Under the pieces are notes generated by a model. That model was not told the origin of the DNA. It saw nothing but the letters and a program-made list of their open reading frames with translations, and ran no database searches. The position numbers and the translations under genes were made by a program. Below, in pieces: positions 27,319 to 35,022 of a stretch of DNA of 64,000 nucleotides. Origin of the DNA: Candidatus Cloacimonadota bacterium (GTDB lineage: Bacteria > Muiribacteriota > UBA6191); contig NVVD01000002.1 in NCBI GenBank assembly GCA_002402105.1, forward strand, positions 28,680 through 92,679. Reading direction: 5' to 3'. Each line of letters opens with the position of its first letter. Positions within the stretch are counted from its first letter, which is position 1.

Positions 27319-27597
27319 ATGAACAAAGCAGAACTTATTAAAGCGGTAGCAGAAAAGACAAAATTATCACAAGCAGATGCACAGAAAGCATTAGATGTAT
27401 TTTTTGATACAGTAAAAGATGCTCTAAAAGCAGGAGAATCTGTTCAATTAGTAGGATTTGGTTCTTTTAAAGTTTCAGAAAGAAAAGAAAGAAAGGGTAT
27501 CAATCCTCAAACTAAAGAAGAAATTACTATTAAAGCTACTAAGGTACCAAAATTTGTTCCTGGTAAGCAATTTAAAGAGTTAGTAAAGCAAGCTTAA
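27319..27597 (+). CDS. hup: HU-family DNA-binding protein
   Basis: 92 aa nucleoid protein that bends DNA as a dimer. It begins MNKAELIKAVAEKTKLSQADAQ and has GFGSFKVSERKERKGINPQT (the start of the beta arm with its conserved intercalating Pro near 64) and a C-terminal KFVPGKQFKELV. SD AGGAGG lies close before the ATG. It is a single-gene transcript closed by the terminator at 27675-27706. Confidence 0.97.
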   Translation: MNKAELIKAVAEKTKLSQADAQKALDVFFDTVKDALKAGESVQLVGFGSFKVSERKERKGINPQTKEEITIKATKVPKFVPGKQFKELVKQA

Positions 27598-27674
27598 TTA
27601 AAAAAACTTACTGCTAAATATTTTTGGCTTCTTTTAAAAAGAAGCTCCAATGATGATTTAGAAGATACTTATTT

Positions 27675-27706
27675 AAGACCTGAAATTATTCAGGTCTTAT
27701 TTTTTT
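27675..27706 (+). terminator. Intrinsic terminator after HU
   Basis: AAGACCTGA (27675-27683) pairs with TCAGGTCTT (27690-27698) around a 6-nt loop, followed by A and seven or more Ts. A second, T-less hairpin (GGCTTCTTT/AAAGAAGC, about 27628-27648) precedes it. The T run merges into the TTGACA of the next promoter. Confidence 0.9.
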
Positions 27707-27731
27707 GACATTTAAAAAAAATTGCTATAAA
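27705..27731 (+). promoter_or_regulatory. Promoter for secD-secF
   Basis: TTGACA (27705-27710) and TATAAA (27726-27731), spaced by 15 nt, with TGC before the -10 making an extended -10. It overlaps the T run of the HU terminator and gives a leader of about 135 nt. Confidence 0.6.
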
Positions 27732-27776
27732 CTGACCGCCCGATTTTGGAGCATATTATACGCTATGTAAGAAATA

Positions 27777-27802
27777 GGTGTTTACTGATTTTGGTAAGCA
27801 CC
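27777..27802 (+). promoter_or_regulatory. Hairpin in the secDF leader
   Basis: GGTGTTTAC (27777-27785) pairs with GTAAGCACC (27794-27802) with one T-G pair around an 8-nt loop. A second small hairpin, CTCT/AGAG, overlaps the GAGG ribosome site before the secD ATG. This could support translational control of secDF, but no T run follows, so it is not a terminator. Confidence 0.4.
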
Positions 27803-27875
27803 TTGAGTAAATTTTAGGGTGTAATAGACAGTTGTTGTCAAAAAGTTATTAAACTCTATTTAGAGGTAATCGAAA

Positions 27876-29438
27876 ATGAAAGAAAATTTAAAACCCAAAC
27901 TAATTTTTATCCTTATAGTCTTTTTGGTGAGTCTATATGTAGCAATACCTTCTTTAGGTATTTTTCCTGATGTTAAAGATGTAAATAGAGACGGATTTAT
28001 CAATAGTCCAGATTATCATGCTTTTTATCGTGAAAAAATGTTATTAAACAAAGGATTTATGGATTCTTATGATAAAAATAAAAATGGAAAACTAAGTGAT
28101 GGTGAGTGGTCTATAGCTTACGAAAAAGAAAAAGATGTAAGAGGTTTTGATAAAGATCCAAGATTTTTAGAAAGATTTTTTTATCATAAAAGAATAACAA
28201 AAGGCTTAGATTTACAAGGTGGTATTGACTTAATTTATAAGGTTGAGTCTCCAGAAGAAATCAAAAATGCCAAAGAGATGTCAGCATTAGTAAAAAAAAC
28301 TATGACTGTTTTAAAAAACAGAATTGATATGCTTAAGATAACAGAGCCAAAAGTTCAAAGATATCGTTCAGATCATATTAGAGTTCAATTAGCTGGTAAC
28401 TTCAATGAGAAACAAGTAAAAGCTATTATTGGCCAAACTGATTTATTGAAGTTTATGGAAGTTGTAGATAGTAAAGCAAATCCTTTAGCTTTTGGGATAA
28501 AATCTCAAGCAAAGGATGTTGAGCTGATTAGAGCAATCCAAGAAAAGGGCAAAGATGGTAAACCTATAAATACTCCTTTATGGTATTTAGTTAAAAAGAA
28601 AGCCTTATTGACTGGAGATGAAGTTGATGGAGCATACCCACAATTTGATGAATTTGGTAAAGCTAGAATTGGTTTTAGCTTTAAACCCGTTGGAGCTAAA
28701 ATTTGGGGAAAAGAAACTGCAAGGTTAACAGGGCGACAAGTTGCTATTGTTATGGGTGGAGAAGTTTTTATGGCTCCAGTAGTTGAAGGTGCAATTAGAG
28801 ATGGACAAAGTACAATTACAGGGCAGTTTGATTTAAAATATGTTAAAAATATTGTAGATGTACTACGAGCAGGATCACTTCCTGCAAAGTTGATTCCTGT
28901 TCATGAAAACAGAATTGGTGCAACACTTGGTAAAGACTCTGTAGATAGAGGATTTAGAGCAGGTGTCTACGGATTTGCTTTAGTTTTTTTATTAATGTTT
29001 GTTTGGTATAAATCATCTGGTTTTATTGCCAACTTAGCATTATTGTTTAACCTATTATTAGTAATGGCAATTATGATTTTTTTAAATGCTACGTTAACTT
29101 TACCTGGTATCGCAGGTTTAATTTTAACAGTAGGTATGGCAGTTGATGCTAATGTGATTATTTTTGAAAGACTCAAAGAAGAGTTAAAAACAGGAAAATC
29201 AATTAGAGCTGCAATTGATGCAGGTTTTGCCAAAGCATTTTCAGCAATTATAGATTCAAATGTTACGTCATTGTTAACATGTATAATCTTGTTTAAGTAT
29301 GGTTCTGGGCCAATACAAGGTTTTGCTGTAACTTTGTCTATAGGTATTTTATCAAGTATGTTTACAGCAATCTTTGTTGTTAAGGTCTTATTAAAGGCTT
29401 GGTATGGAAATAGTGACGCTAGCACTATTAGCATTTAA
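27876..29438 (+). CDS. secD: Protein translocase subunit SecD with an inserted EF-hand pair
   Basis: 520 aa proton-driven Sec accessory subunit. The first membrane helix (about 9-29) is followed by an unusual insertion with two calcium-loop motifs: residues 35-46 (D-V-N-R-D-G-F-I-N-S-P-D, dockerin-type) and 66-77 (D-K-N-K-N-G-K-L-S-D-G-E, canonical EF-hand). The normal SecD begins at KGLDLQGGIDL (109-119), with the periplasmic P1 region to about 350, and the five remaining helices with GMAVDANVIIFERLKEE (about 421-437), intact. The loop residues at positions 1, 3, 5, 6, 8, 9 and 12 are all suitable for calcium. It is followed 13 nt later by secF. Confidence 0.93.
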   Translation: MKENLKPKLIFILIVFLVSLYVAIPSLGIFPDVKDVNRDGFINSPDYHAFYREKMLLNKGFMDSYDKNKNGKLSDGEWSIAYEKEKDVRGFDKDPRFLERFFYHKRITKGLDLQGGIDLIYKVESPEEIKNAKEMSALVKKTMTVLKNRIDMLKITEPKVQRYRSDHIRVQLAGNFNEKQVKAIIGQTDLLKFMEVVDSKANPLAFGIKSQAKDVELIRAIQEKGKDGKPINTPLWYLVKKKALLTGDEVDGAYPQFDEFGKARIGFSFKPVGAKIWGKETARLTGRQVAIVMGGEVFMAPVVEGAIRDGQSTITGQFDLKYVKNIVDVLRAGSLPAKLIPVHENRIGATLGKDSVDRGFRAGVYGFALVFLLMFVWYKSSGFIANLALLFNLLLVMAIMIFLNATLTLPGIAGLILTVGMAVDANVIIFERLKEELKTGKSIRAAIDAGFAKAFSAIIDSNVTSLLTCIILFKYGSGPIQGFAVTLSIGILSSMFTAIFVVKVLLKAWYGNSDASTISI

Positions 29439-29451
29439 TTAGGAGTATGCA

Positions 29452-30384
29452 ATGAATATAGATTTTATTAGTAAACGAGCTACATTTTTTACAGTATCAT
29501 TAGTGGCAGTTATTGTCTGTCTTGGTTTTGTATTTACTCAAGGGTTAAATCTTTCAATTGAGTTTAAATCAGGCTCTGTAATGAGATTAACTTTTGTTGA
29601 AAAAGTTAGTACAAGTGATGTTAAAAAGGTTTTGGCTTTAGATAAGTTTGGTGAGTTTTTCAAAAAAGTTGAAGTACAGCAAATTTCATCCGATAACATT
29701 ATTGCAAATTCAGGGTCAGAATTTTTTGTGACTTCTGATTTTATTGCAAAAACTGAAAATGCTCAAAATATTGAGGACAAACTGGTTGAAGAATTAGGTA
29801 AATCATTCCCTTCTGTAAGGGTTTCTGAGTTTGTAAATGTTGGGGCATCTATTGGAGATGACTTAAAAGAGTCTGCAATTTACTCTATAATATTTTCAAT
29901 CTTAGTAATCGTTATGTATATATCCTTTAGATTTGAATTTAAGTTTTCAATTGTAGCTATTATTGCATTGATTCATGATGTTACTATCGTACTTGGTTTG
30001 TTTGCTTTATTTCATAAAGAATTTTCGGCCTCAACTATTGCTGCTTTATTAACTATTATTGGTTATTCTTTGAATGATACGATTGTTGTTTTAGATAGAG
30101 TTAGAGAAAACATGAAACTACTTAGAAAAGAAAAGTTTGATTTTATTGTTAATAAATCAATAAATCAGTCTTTATCAAGAACTATAAACACATCTGTAAC
30201 AACACTTACCCCAATTGCAATCTTATTTATATTTGGTGGAACAGGTGTACACGAATTTAGCTTTGCTATGTTTATTGGTGTTTTAGTTGGTACTTACTCT
30301 TCTATATTTGTTGCTTCACCTTTATTAGTTACTTTACTTTCATCTTCTTCTAATCCAGAAGAAGCACAGAAGGTAGCGGCATAA
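29452..30384 (+). CDS. secF: Protein translocase subunit SecF
   Basis: 310 aa partner of SecD in the SecDF complex. N-terminal helix, GLNLSIEFKSGSVMRLTF (the SecF counterpart of the SecD signature), a periplasmic domain to about residue 140, then five helices including IGYSLNDTIVVLDRVRENMK (about 202-221), the conserved transmembrane motif with Asp. The short C-terminus ends just before a strong hairpin. No EF-hand is present in this partner. Confidence 0.95.
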   Translation: MNIDFISKRATFFTVSLVAVIVCLGFVFTQGLNLSIEFKSGSVMRLTFVEKVSTSDVKKVLALDKFGEFFKKVEVQQISSDNIIANSGSEFFVTSDFIAKTENAQNIEDKLVEELGKSFPSVRVSEFVNVGASIGDDLKESAIYSIIFSILVIVMYISFRFEFKFSIVAIIALIHDVTIVLGLFALFHKEFSASTIAALLTIIGYSLNDTIVVLDRVRENMKLLRKEKFDFIVNKSINQSLSRTINTSVTTLTPIAILFIFGGTGVHEFSFAMFIGVLVGTYSSIFVASPLLVTLLSSSSNPEEAQKVAA

Positions 30385-30411
30385 TTATAAACTTTAAATA
30401 GAGTTTTATAG

Positions 30412-30443
30412 AAAAACCTTTCATTTATATGAAAGGTTTTTTT
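30412..30443. terminator. Bidirectional terminator between secF and ecfT
   Basis: AAAAACCTTTCAT (30412-30424) and ATGAAAGGTTTTT (30429-30441), a perfect 13-bp stem with a TTAT loop, with Ts on the plus strand and As on the other side. It therefore serves secDF on the plus strand and the convergent ecfT gene on the minus strand. Confidence 0.92.
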
Positions 30444-30466
30444 GCGTAAATATATTAATTTTATAT

Positions 30467-31267
30467 TTAATGAACCAATGAATAATTTATATATGAGATG
30501 ACTGTAAAAACTATACAGAAGATAAAATCTTTTTTTGTCCAAAAGTATTGGTGTATTGACCCTCGTTCTATATTTGGGTCATAACCTCTGACATCCATTG
30601 CAATAGCAAGCTGGTCGGCTCTATCTAGTGATGAATGAAATAAAGGAACTAACAAGGATAGCCAAGCTTGAATTAATTTTTTTGGCTGCTTAGAGTAAAA
30701 ACTAGCACCTCGAGAAGTTTGAGCTAATTTTAATTTTTCTAGCTCTTCTATGAGTACGGGTACAAAGCGAAGAGAGATGCCTAACATTAAAGCAAACTCA
30801 GAAGCAGGAAACCCTACTTTTTTTAAGGGAGAAAGAATTTTATTAAGTGCATAAACAATTTGTACGGATGAGGTGCTGAGTGTTAAAAGAGACGAAGCTA
30901 AGACAACAGTTAGGATTCTTAAAAAGTAAAAGCTACCTTTTAAAAAGCCTTCAAAGCTGGCGACAAATCCAAAGCATTGAAATATTTTTGTACCCTCTGT
31001 TGAAAATAAATGTATACAAAAGGTGATAAATAGTAGAAATAGAAGTGGTGATAGGCCTTTAAAAAGAAGCCTTAGAGTTATTTTTAGGCTAAAAATAGAA
31101 GAAATTAATATAAAAATAAAGCATAAATATTGATTGATATGTTTCATTTGAAAAACAATTAAACAAAATAAAAATAGTAAAAATATCTTTAAAACTGGAT
31201 GTAGTTGGTGAAAGATAGAATTACTAGGTATGTATTGTCCTATGATAAGACGGCTCTCTGAGTTCAT
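30467..31267 (-). CDS. ecfT: Energy-coupling factor transporter transmembrane protein EcfT
   Basis: 266 aa CbiQ/EcfT-like membrane subunit of ECF vitamin or metal importers. Five or so hydrophobic segments are followed by the two cytosolic coupling motifs AQTSRGA (about 183-189) and AMDVRGY (about 224-230), which contact the EcfA ATPases. No ecfA or substrate-binding S component lies in the window, so the partners are elsewhere or shared. The gene stands alone on the minus strand, divergent from glgC. Confidence 0.87.
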   Translation of the reverse strand: MNSESRLIIGQYIPSNSIFHQLHPVLKIFLLFLFCLIVFQMKHINQYLCFIFILISSIFSLKITLRLLFKGLSPLLFLLFITFCIHLFSTEGTKIFQCFGFVASFEGFLKGSFYFLRILTVVLASSLLTLSTSSVQIVYALNKILSPLKKVGFPASEFALMLGISLRFVPVLIEELEKLKLAQTSRGASFYSKQPKKLIQAWLSLLVPLFHSSLDRADQLAIAMDVRGYDPNIERGSIHQYFWTKKDFIFCIVFTVISYINYSLVH

Positions 31268-31421
31268 GAACCCATGATATAAAAAAAATGCTATAAGGTC
31301 AAAATTTGTAGAGTCATACAGATATAAAAAAATATTTCATATAAATTCTAGTGGAGATCAAAAAAATGAGATACAATGTATTCGTTGAGGTAAGTACAAA
31401 TTAAATACGAGGAGCAAACTC

Positions 31422-32657
31422 ATGAGACCAGAAATATTGGGACTAATTTTAGCGGGTGGAAAAGGTACAAGACTAGAGCCGTTAACAAAATTTAGATCAA
31501 AGCCTGCTGTCCCTTTTGGTGGTAGATATAGAATCATTGATTTTGTATTAAGTAACTTTATTAATTCAGGGATTTATTCATTGTATGTATTGACCCAGTT
31601 TAAATCTCAGTCTTTGACTGAGCATATTTATTCAACCTATCAATTTGGCTCTTTGATTGAAAACCAATTTGTGACTTGTGTTCCTGCTCAAATGCAAGAA
31701 GGTGATCATTGGTATGAAGGTACAGCGGATGCTATTTTTCAAAATATTAATTTAATAAGAGAAAAAAATCCTTATCTAACAGCCATATTTGGAGGAGATC
31801 ACATTTATAGAATGGATGTTTCTGCTATGGCAAAATATCACAATGAAAAAGGAGCAGATTGTACAATAGCAGCTATTTCTGTTCCAATTGAAGAAGCTAC
31901 AGAATTTGGGGTTATTCAAGTTGATAGAGACTGGAAAATTATCGGTTTTCAAGAAAAACCTGCTGAGCCAAAGTCTTTACCAAATGACCCAACTAGAGCT
32001 TTAGTATCTATGGGTAATTATATTTTTAATACTCGTGAACTTATCAAAAACTTACAAGAAGATGCTATTAATAAAGATAGTAGCCATGATTTTGGTAAAG
32101 ATGTTCTACCTAAAATGATGTTAGAGGGGCATTTGTATGCTTATGACTTCAATAGAAATATGGTTCCTGGTGCAACTCAAATGGAAGAAGAAGCCTATTG
32201 GAGAGATGTTGGAACTATCGACTCATATTTTGAAGCAAATATGGATTTAAGGTCTGTATCTCCTGCTTTTAATTTATACAATGATGAATGGCCAATTAAA
32301 TCTAGAGTTACAAATCTGCCTCCTGCTAAATTTGTTCACTTAGGACCACATCGAACAGGACAAGCTATTAATTCTATTGTATGTGAAGGAGCTATTATAT
32401 CTGGGGCAACCATTAAGGATAGTATTATTTCTCCAAATGTCAGAATCAATAGCTATAGTACAGTTGATACTTGTATTATTATGGATAATGTTGAGATTGG
32501 TAGAGATTGTAAACTTAAAAATTGTATCATTGATAAAAATGTTGATATTCCGAGTGGAACAGAAATTGGCTATGATTTAGAAGAAGACAAAAAACATTAT
32601 ACTGTTACTGAATCTGGCTTTGTAATCTTAGAAAAAAATAGAAGGTTTTTAACTTAA
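31422..32657 (+). CDS. glgC: Glucose-1-phosphate adenylyltransferase
   Basis: 411 aa. It makes ADP-glucose for glycogen synthesis. It begins LGLILAGGKGTRLEPLTKFRSKP, continues with PFGGRYRIIDFVLSNF, AIFGGDHIYRMD (substrate and metal site) and FGVIQVDRDWKIIGFQEKP, and ends in a left-handed beta-helix with hexapeptide repeats (about 300-400). All the usual active-site motifs are present. SD GAGGAG precedes the ATG. It is transcribed alone and closed by the hairpin at 32685. No other glycogen genes are adjacent. Confidence 0.95.
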   Translation: MRPEILGLILAGGKGTRLEPLTKFRSKPAVPFGGRYRIIDFVLSNFINSGIYSLYVLTQFKSQSLTEHIYSTYQFGSLIENQFVTCVPAQMQEGDHWYEGTADAIFQNINLIREKNPYLTAIFGGDHIYRMDVSAMAKYHNEKGADCTIAAISVPIEEATEFGVIQVDRDWKIIGFQEKPAEPKSLPNDPTRALVSMGNYIFNTRELIKNLQEDAINKDSSHDFGKDVLPKMMLEGHLYAYDFNRNMVPGATQMEEEAYWRDVGTIDSYFEANMDLRSVSPAFNLYNDEWPIKSRVTNLPPAKFVHLGPHRTGQAINSIVCEGAIISGATIKDSIISPNVRINSYSTVDTCIIMDNVEIGRDCKLKNCIIDKNVDIPSGTEIGYDLEEDKKHYTVTESGFVILEKNRRFLT

Positions 32658-32684
32658 AACTCTCTTTAATATATATATTTTTGA

Positions 32685-32721
32685 AAGACCTCTTGTAATT
32701 TTAGAGGTCTTCCTTTATTTT
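32685..32721 (+). terminator. Terminator after glgC
   Basis: AAGACCTCT (32685-32693) pairs with AGAGGTCTT (32703-32711) around a 9-nt loop, then a T-rich but interrupted tail (CCTTTATTTT). Confidence 0.75.
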
Positions 32722-32786
32722 CGAGTGTTATTTTAAATGCATTCGTTTTATATTTAAGATAAAAATTAAAAATATAGGAAACCCTT

Positions 32787-33593
32787 ATGAAACCAGAGTA
32801 TCAAAAATTAGAAGCTTTTGTTGATGCAAAAAATGTCTTTGATGTCTTTTTTAAAAACTTTGAAAAAGATTTATATGATAAAAGTATTTGTAATGACGAG
32901 CTAGTTTGTGAAACTTTATACCACCTAGATATGGCTAAAAACTCATATAAAAAAGATTTAGAAATGGCAAAGAGTCAAAGTGATATGGCTATGATGCTAA
33001 AACTTTTATCTTATGACCCTAGGCAATCGGCACAAGAACCCGAATATTATGGTGATTTAGATCAAGAGAAATATAAGAAAAACAAGCCAATTCATTGGTT
33101 ATGGGCATTTTTTGATAAACTTCCAATCTCTAGAAACACTTTATTTGCTTTTCCCTTTAGAAGAATTATGGGGAAATTTATGTTTAAACACCTTGGGGAT
33201 AATGTAAAATTATTTCATAATATTGAGTTTTCATATGGATATAATTTAGTTATTGAAGATAATGTTGTGATTCATCGTGAAGTTTTATTAGATGATAGAG
33301 CTGGCATTATTATTAAAAAAAATGCCTCGGTTTCAGATTTTGTAAATATTTATTCTCATCACCATGATACTAATGACATCATGAAAATTAGTTTAAACCC
33401 TACTACTATTGGTGAGGGGGCTCGTGTAACCTATCATTCAACTGTATTAGCTGGTCAAAGTTTAGGTGATCATGCGGTTTTAGGGGCAATGAGCTTGGCT
33501 ACTAAACCATTAAATGATTTAGAGGTTAAAGGTGGGCTTCCGGCTAAAAAAATAGCAATGGTTCAAAGAAAAAACTTTAAGGTTCAAGATTAA
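32787..33593 (+). CDS. Hexapeptide-repeat (LbetaH) acetyltransferase
   Basis: 268 aa. The N-terminal 110 residues are helical and charged. From about 135 on there is a left-handed beta-helix acyltransferase domain resembling maltose/galactoside O-acetyltransferases (NIEFSYGYNLVIEDNVVIHREV; SDFVNIYSHHHD with candidate catalytic His; IGEGARVTYHST; VKGGLPAKKI). The substrate is not deducible; sugars of the cell surface are typical. The last 17 nt overlap the convergent membrane-protein gene. It lies 130 nt after glgC, past a terminator. Confidence 0.8.
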   Translation: MKPEYQKLEAFVDAKNVFDVFFKNFEKDLYDKSICNDELVCETLYHLDMAKNSYKKDLEMAKSQSDMAMMLKLLSYDPRQSAQEPEYYGDLDQEKYKKNKPIHWLWAFFDKLPISRNTLFAFPFRRIMGKFMFKHLGDNVKLFHNIEFSYGYNLVIEDNVVIHREVLLDDRAGIIIKKNASVSDFVNIYSHHHDTNDIMKISLNPTTIGEGARVTYHSTVLAGQSLGDHAVLGAMSLATKPLNDLEVKGGLPAKKIAMVQRKNFKVQD

Positions 33594-34806
33594 TTTGTAG
33601 AACAAAGTTTTTTGGAGCAAGTTGGATAATTCTTTTATGAGTTTGTTTTTGTAGAGGTACTTCAGGAACTAAAATTTTAGGGTACTTAAAATAACTATAA
33701 ACTCCGATTGTTAAAAACCAAAGTAGTATGAGTTGTTTAATTATTTTTGAGATATGGTTTGTCTGTAACAAGATTTCAAAAAAAGCTAGATAGAAAATAA
33801 AATTACTAGCATAAAAATATCTTCCTCCTCCGTGAAAAAATAAAAAACTTTCTGAGCCATTTTTGAGACTTAAAAATATAAAAATGATACTTAATATTAA
33901 AGAAGATAATAGGAGCTTGCTATTTTTTGATACACTTTTAACAGTACTTATAAAAAGGGTAACTCCTGAGATAAGTAATAGTACTTTCAGATAATCAATT
34001 TTAAGTATTTGACTAAAGACTAAAAGTTTTTTTTGTATCAATATATGTTTGATAAATATTATTCCATGGTATAGATCCTCAAGGGCGTAGCCAAAAAATG
34101 GTCCTATTATATGTTTTACAAATATGATTTGAAAATAATATTTGATTTGAAAGCTATATAATCTAGGGGTATAAGAAATAAAATAAAAGAATCCTTGAAG
34201 GCAAAAGCAAATTAATAAAATATAAAAAACCATTCTAAAGTTTTTGAGGTTTTCTTTTTTTATAAAAATAGAAAAAATAATGAAGGTGATGATTCCGACT
34301 CCACCAGACAAAAAGGCTAATAAATAAATGAATAGATGAGTTTTGGATATTTTTTCTTGATAAAAATAAATAAGTAAAAAAACACTGATTTGTAAATGAA
34401 ATTGGGAGCAAATTGTATTTAAAAAGACTTCTTCTGAAAAAGGTAAAAAGATTAAAGAAAAAAATAATATAGATTTATTGAATGTACTTTTCCAAAAATA
34501 ATGTTTGTTATTTAACACTAATGAAATATTAATTGATTGAATAAGTAAAGCAATGATTAAGCAAATATATGGCGCGGATTTTAGAGGAAATAAGCTTGCT
34601 AGAGATGTAGAAATATTAGGAATAATTGAAAAATATCCCATTTGTACTTGGCTTAGCCCGTTAAAAAAACCTTCATTATAGGCGGTTTGAAAATAGATAG
34701 AGCCTTCTTCAGCCCAAAATCTAGGGAAAAGAAATAAATCAGGGTTTCTTAGAATGCACAGAGCATAAAAAAGAAACCACATTATTTTATTTTTAGTAGC
34801 TGCCAT
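33577..34806 (-). CDS. Polytopic membrane protein, possible GT-C glycosyltransferase-like
   Basis: 409 aa, very hydrophobic, with roughly ten membrane segments. A short acidic motif after the first segment (RFWAEEGSIYF, about 29-39) is reminiscent of the first periplasmic loop of GT-C glycosyltransferases, which use lipid-linked sugars, but the resemblance is weak. It is preceded on its strand by the non-coding stretch 34807-35022 and overlaps the acetyltransferase gene tail to tail by 17 nt. A cell-surface polysaccharide role is only a guess. Confidence 0.55.
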   Translation of the reverse strand: MAATKNKIMWFLFYALCILRNPDLFLFPRFWAEEGSIYFQTAYNEGFFNGLSQVQMGYFSIIPNISTSLASLFPLKSAPYICLIIALLIQSINISLVLNNKHYFWKSTFNKSILFFSLIFLPFSEEVFLNTICSQFHLQISVFLLIYFYQEKISKTHLFIYLLAFLSGGVGIITFIIFSIFIKKENLKNFRMVFYILLICFCLQGFFYFISYTPRLYSFQIKYYFQIIFVKHIIGPFFGYALEDLYHGIIFIKHILIQKKLLVFSQILKIDYLKVLLLISGVTLFISTVKSVSKNSKLLLSSLILSIIFIFLSLKNGSESFLFFHGGGRYFYASNFIFYLAFFEILLQTNHISKIIKQLILLWFLTIGVYSYFKYPKILVPEVPLQKQTHKRIIQLAPKNFVLQINLEP

Positions 34807-35022
34807 TTTTGAGAGCTTAGCAAAAATTATTAAAAGTTAAAATAAATTTATGAAAAAGTACTTTTGAGGTTTAAAAAGCATGTTTTTTAATAAATACTTT
34901 AGACTTCTACAATAAATAGTTGTTGCTTTGACAAAGATTTGAGAGAATGTAATGTCCGTACTCGAATATTTAAGAAATTAAGAGTTTATGGATAAATTAT
35001 ATATTTAAACTAGGGGATACGT
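34807..35022. other. Divergent intergenic region
   Basis: 216 nt between the minus-strand membrane protein and the helicase gene (330 nt if the helicase starts at ATG 35137). It contains one promoter-like element (34929-34956) but no ORF of note, no terminator and no recognisable RNA. Confidence 0.5.
34929..34956 (+). promoter_or_regulatory. Promoter candidate for the helicase cluster
   Basis: A perfect TTGACA (34929-34934), 16-nt spacer and TAATGT preceded by TG (extended -10). It lies about 65 nt before the proposed ATT start at 35023. Confidence 0.45.

Noticed and set aside
28967-29434. 155-codon minus-strand frame inside secD
   Set aside because: It mirrors conserved SecD membrane helices and has no start signal or homology.
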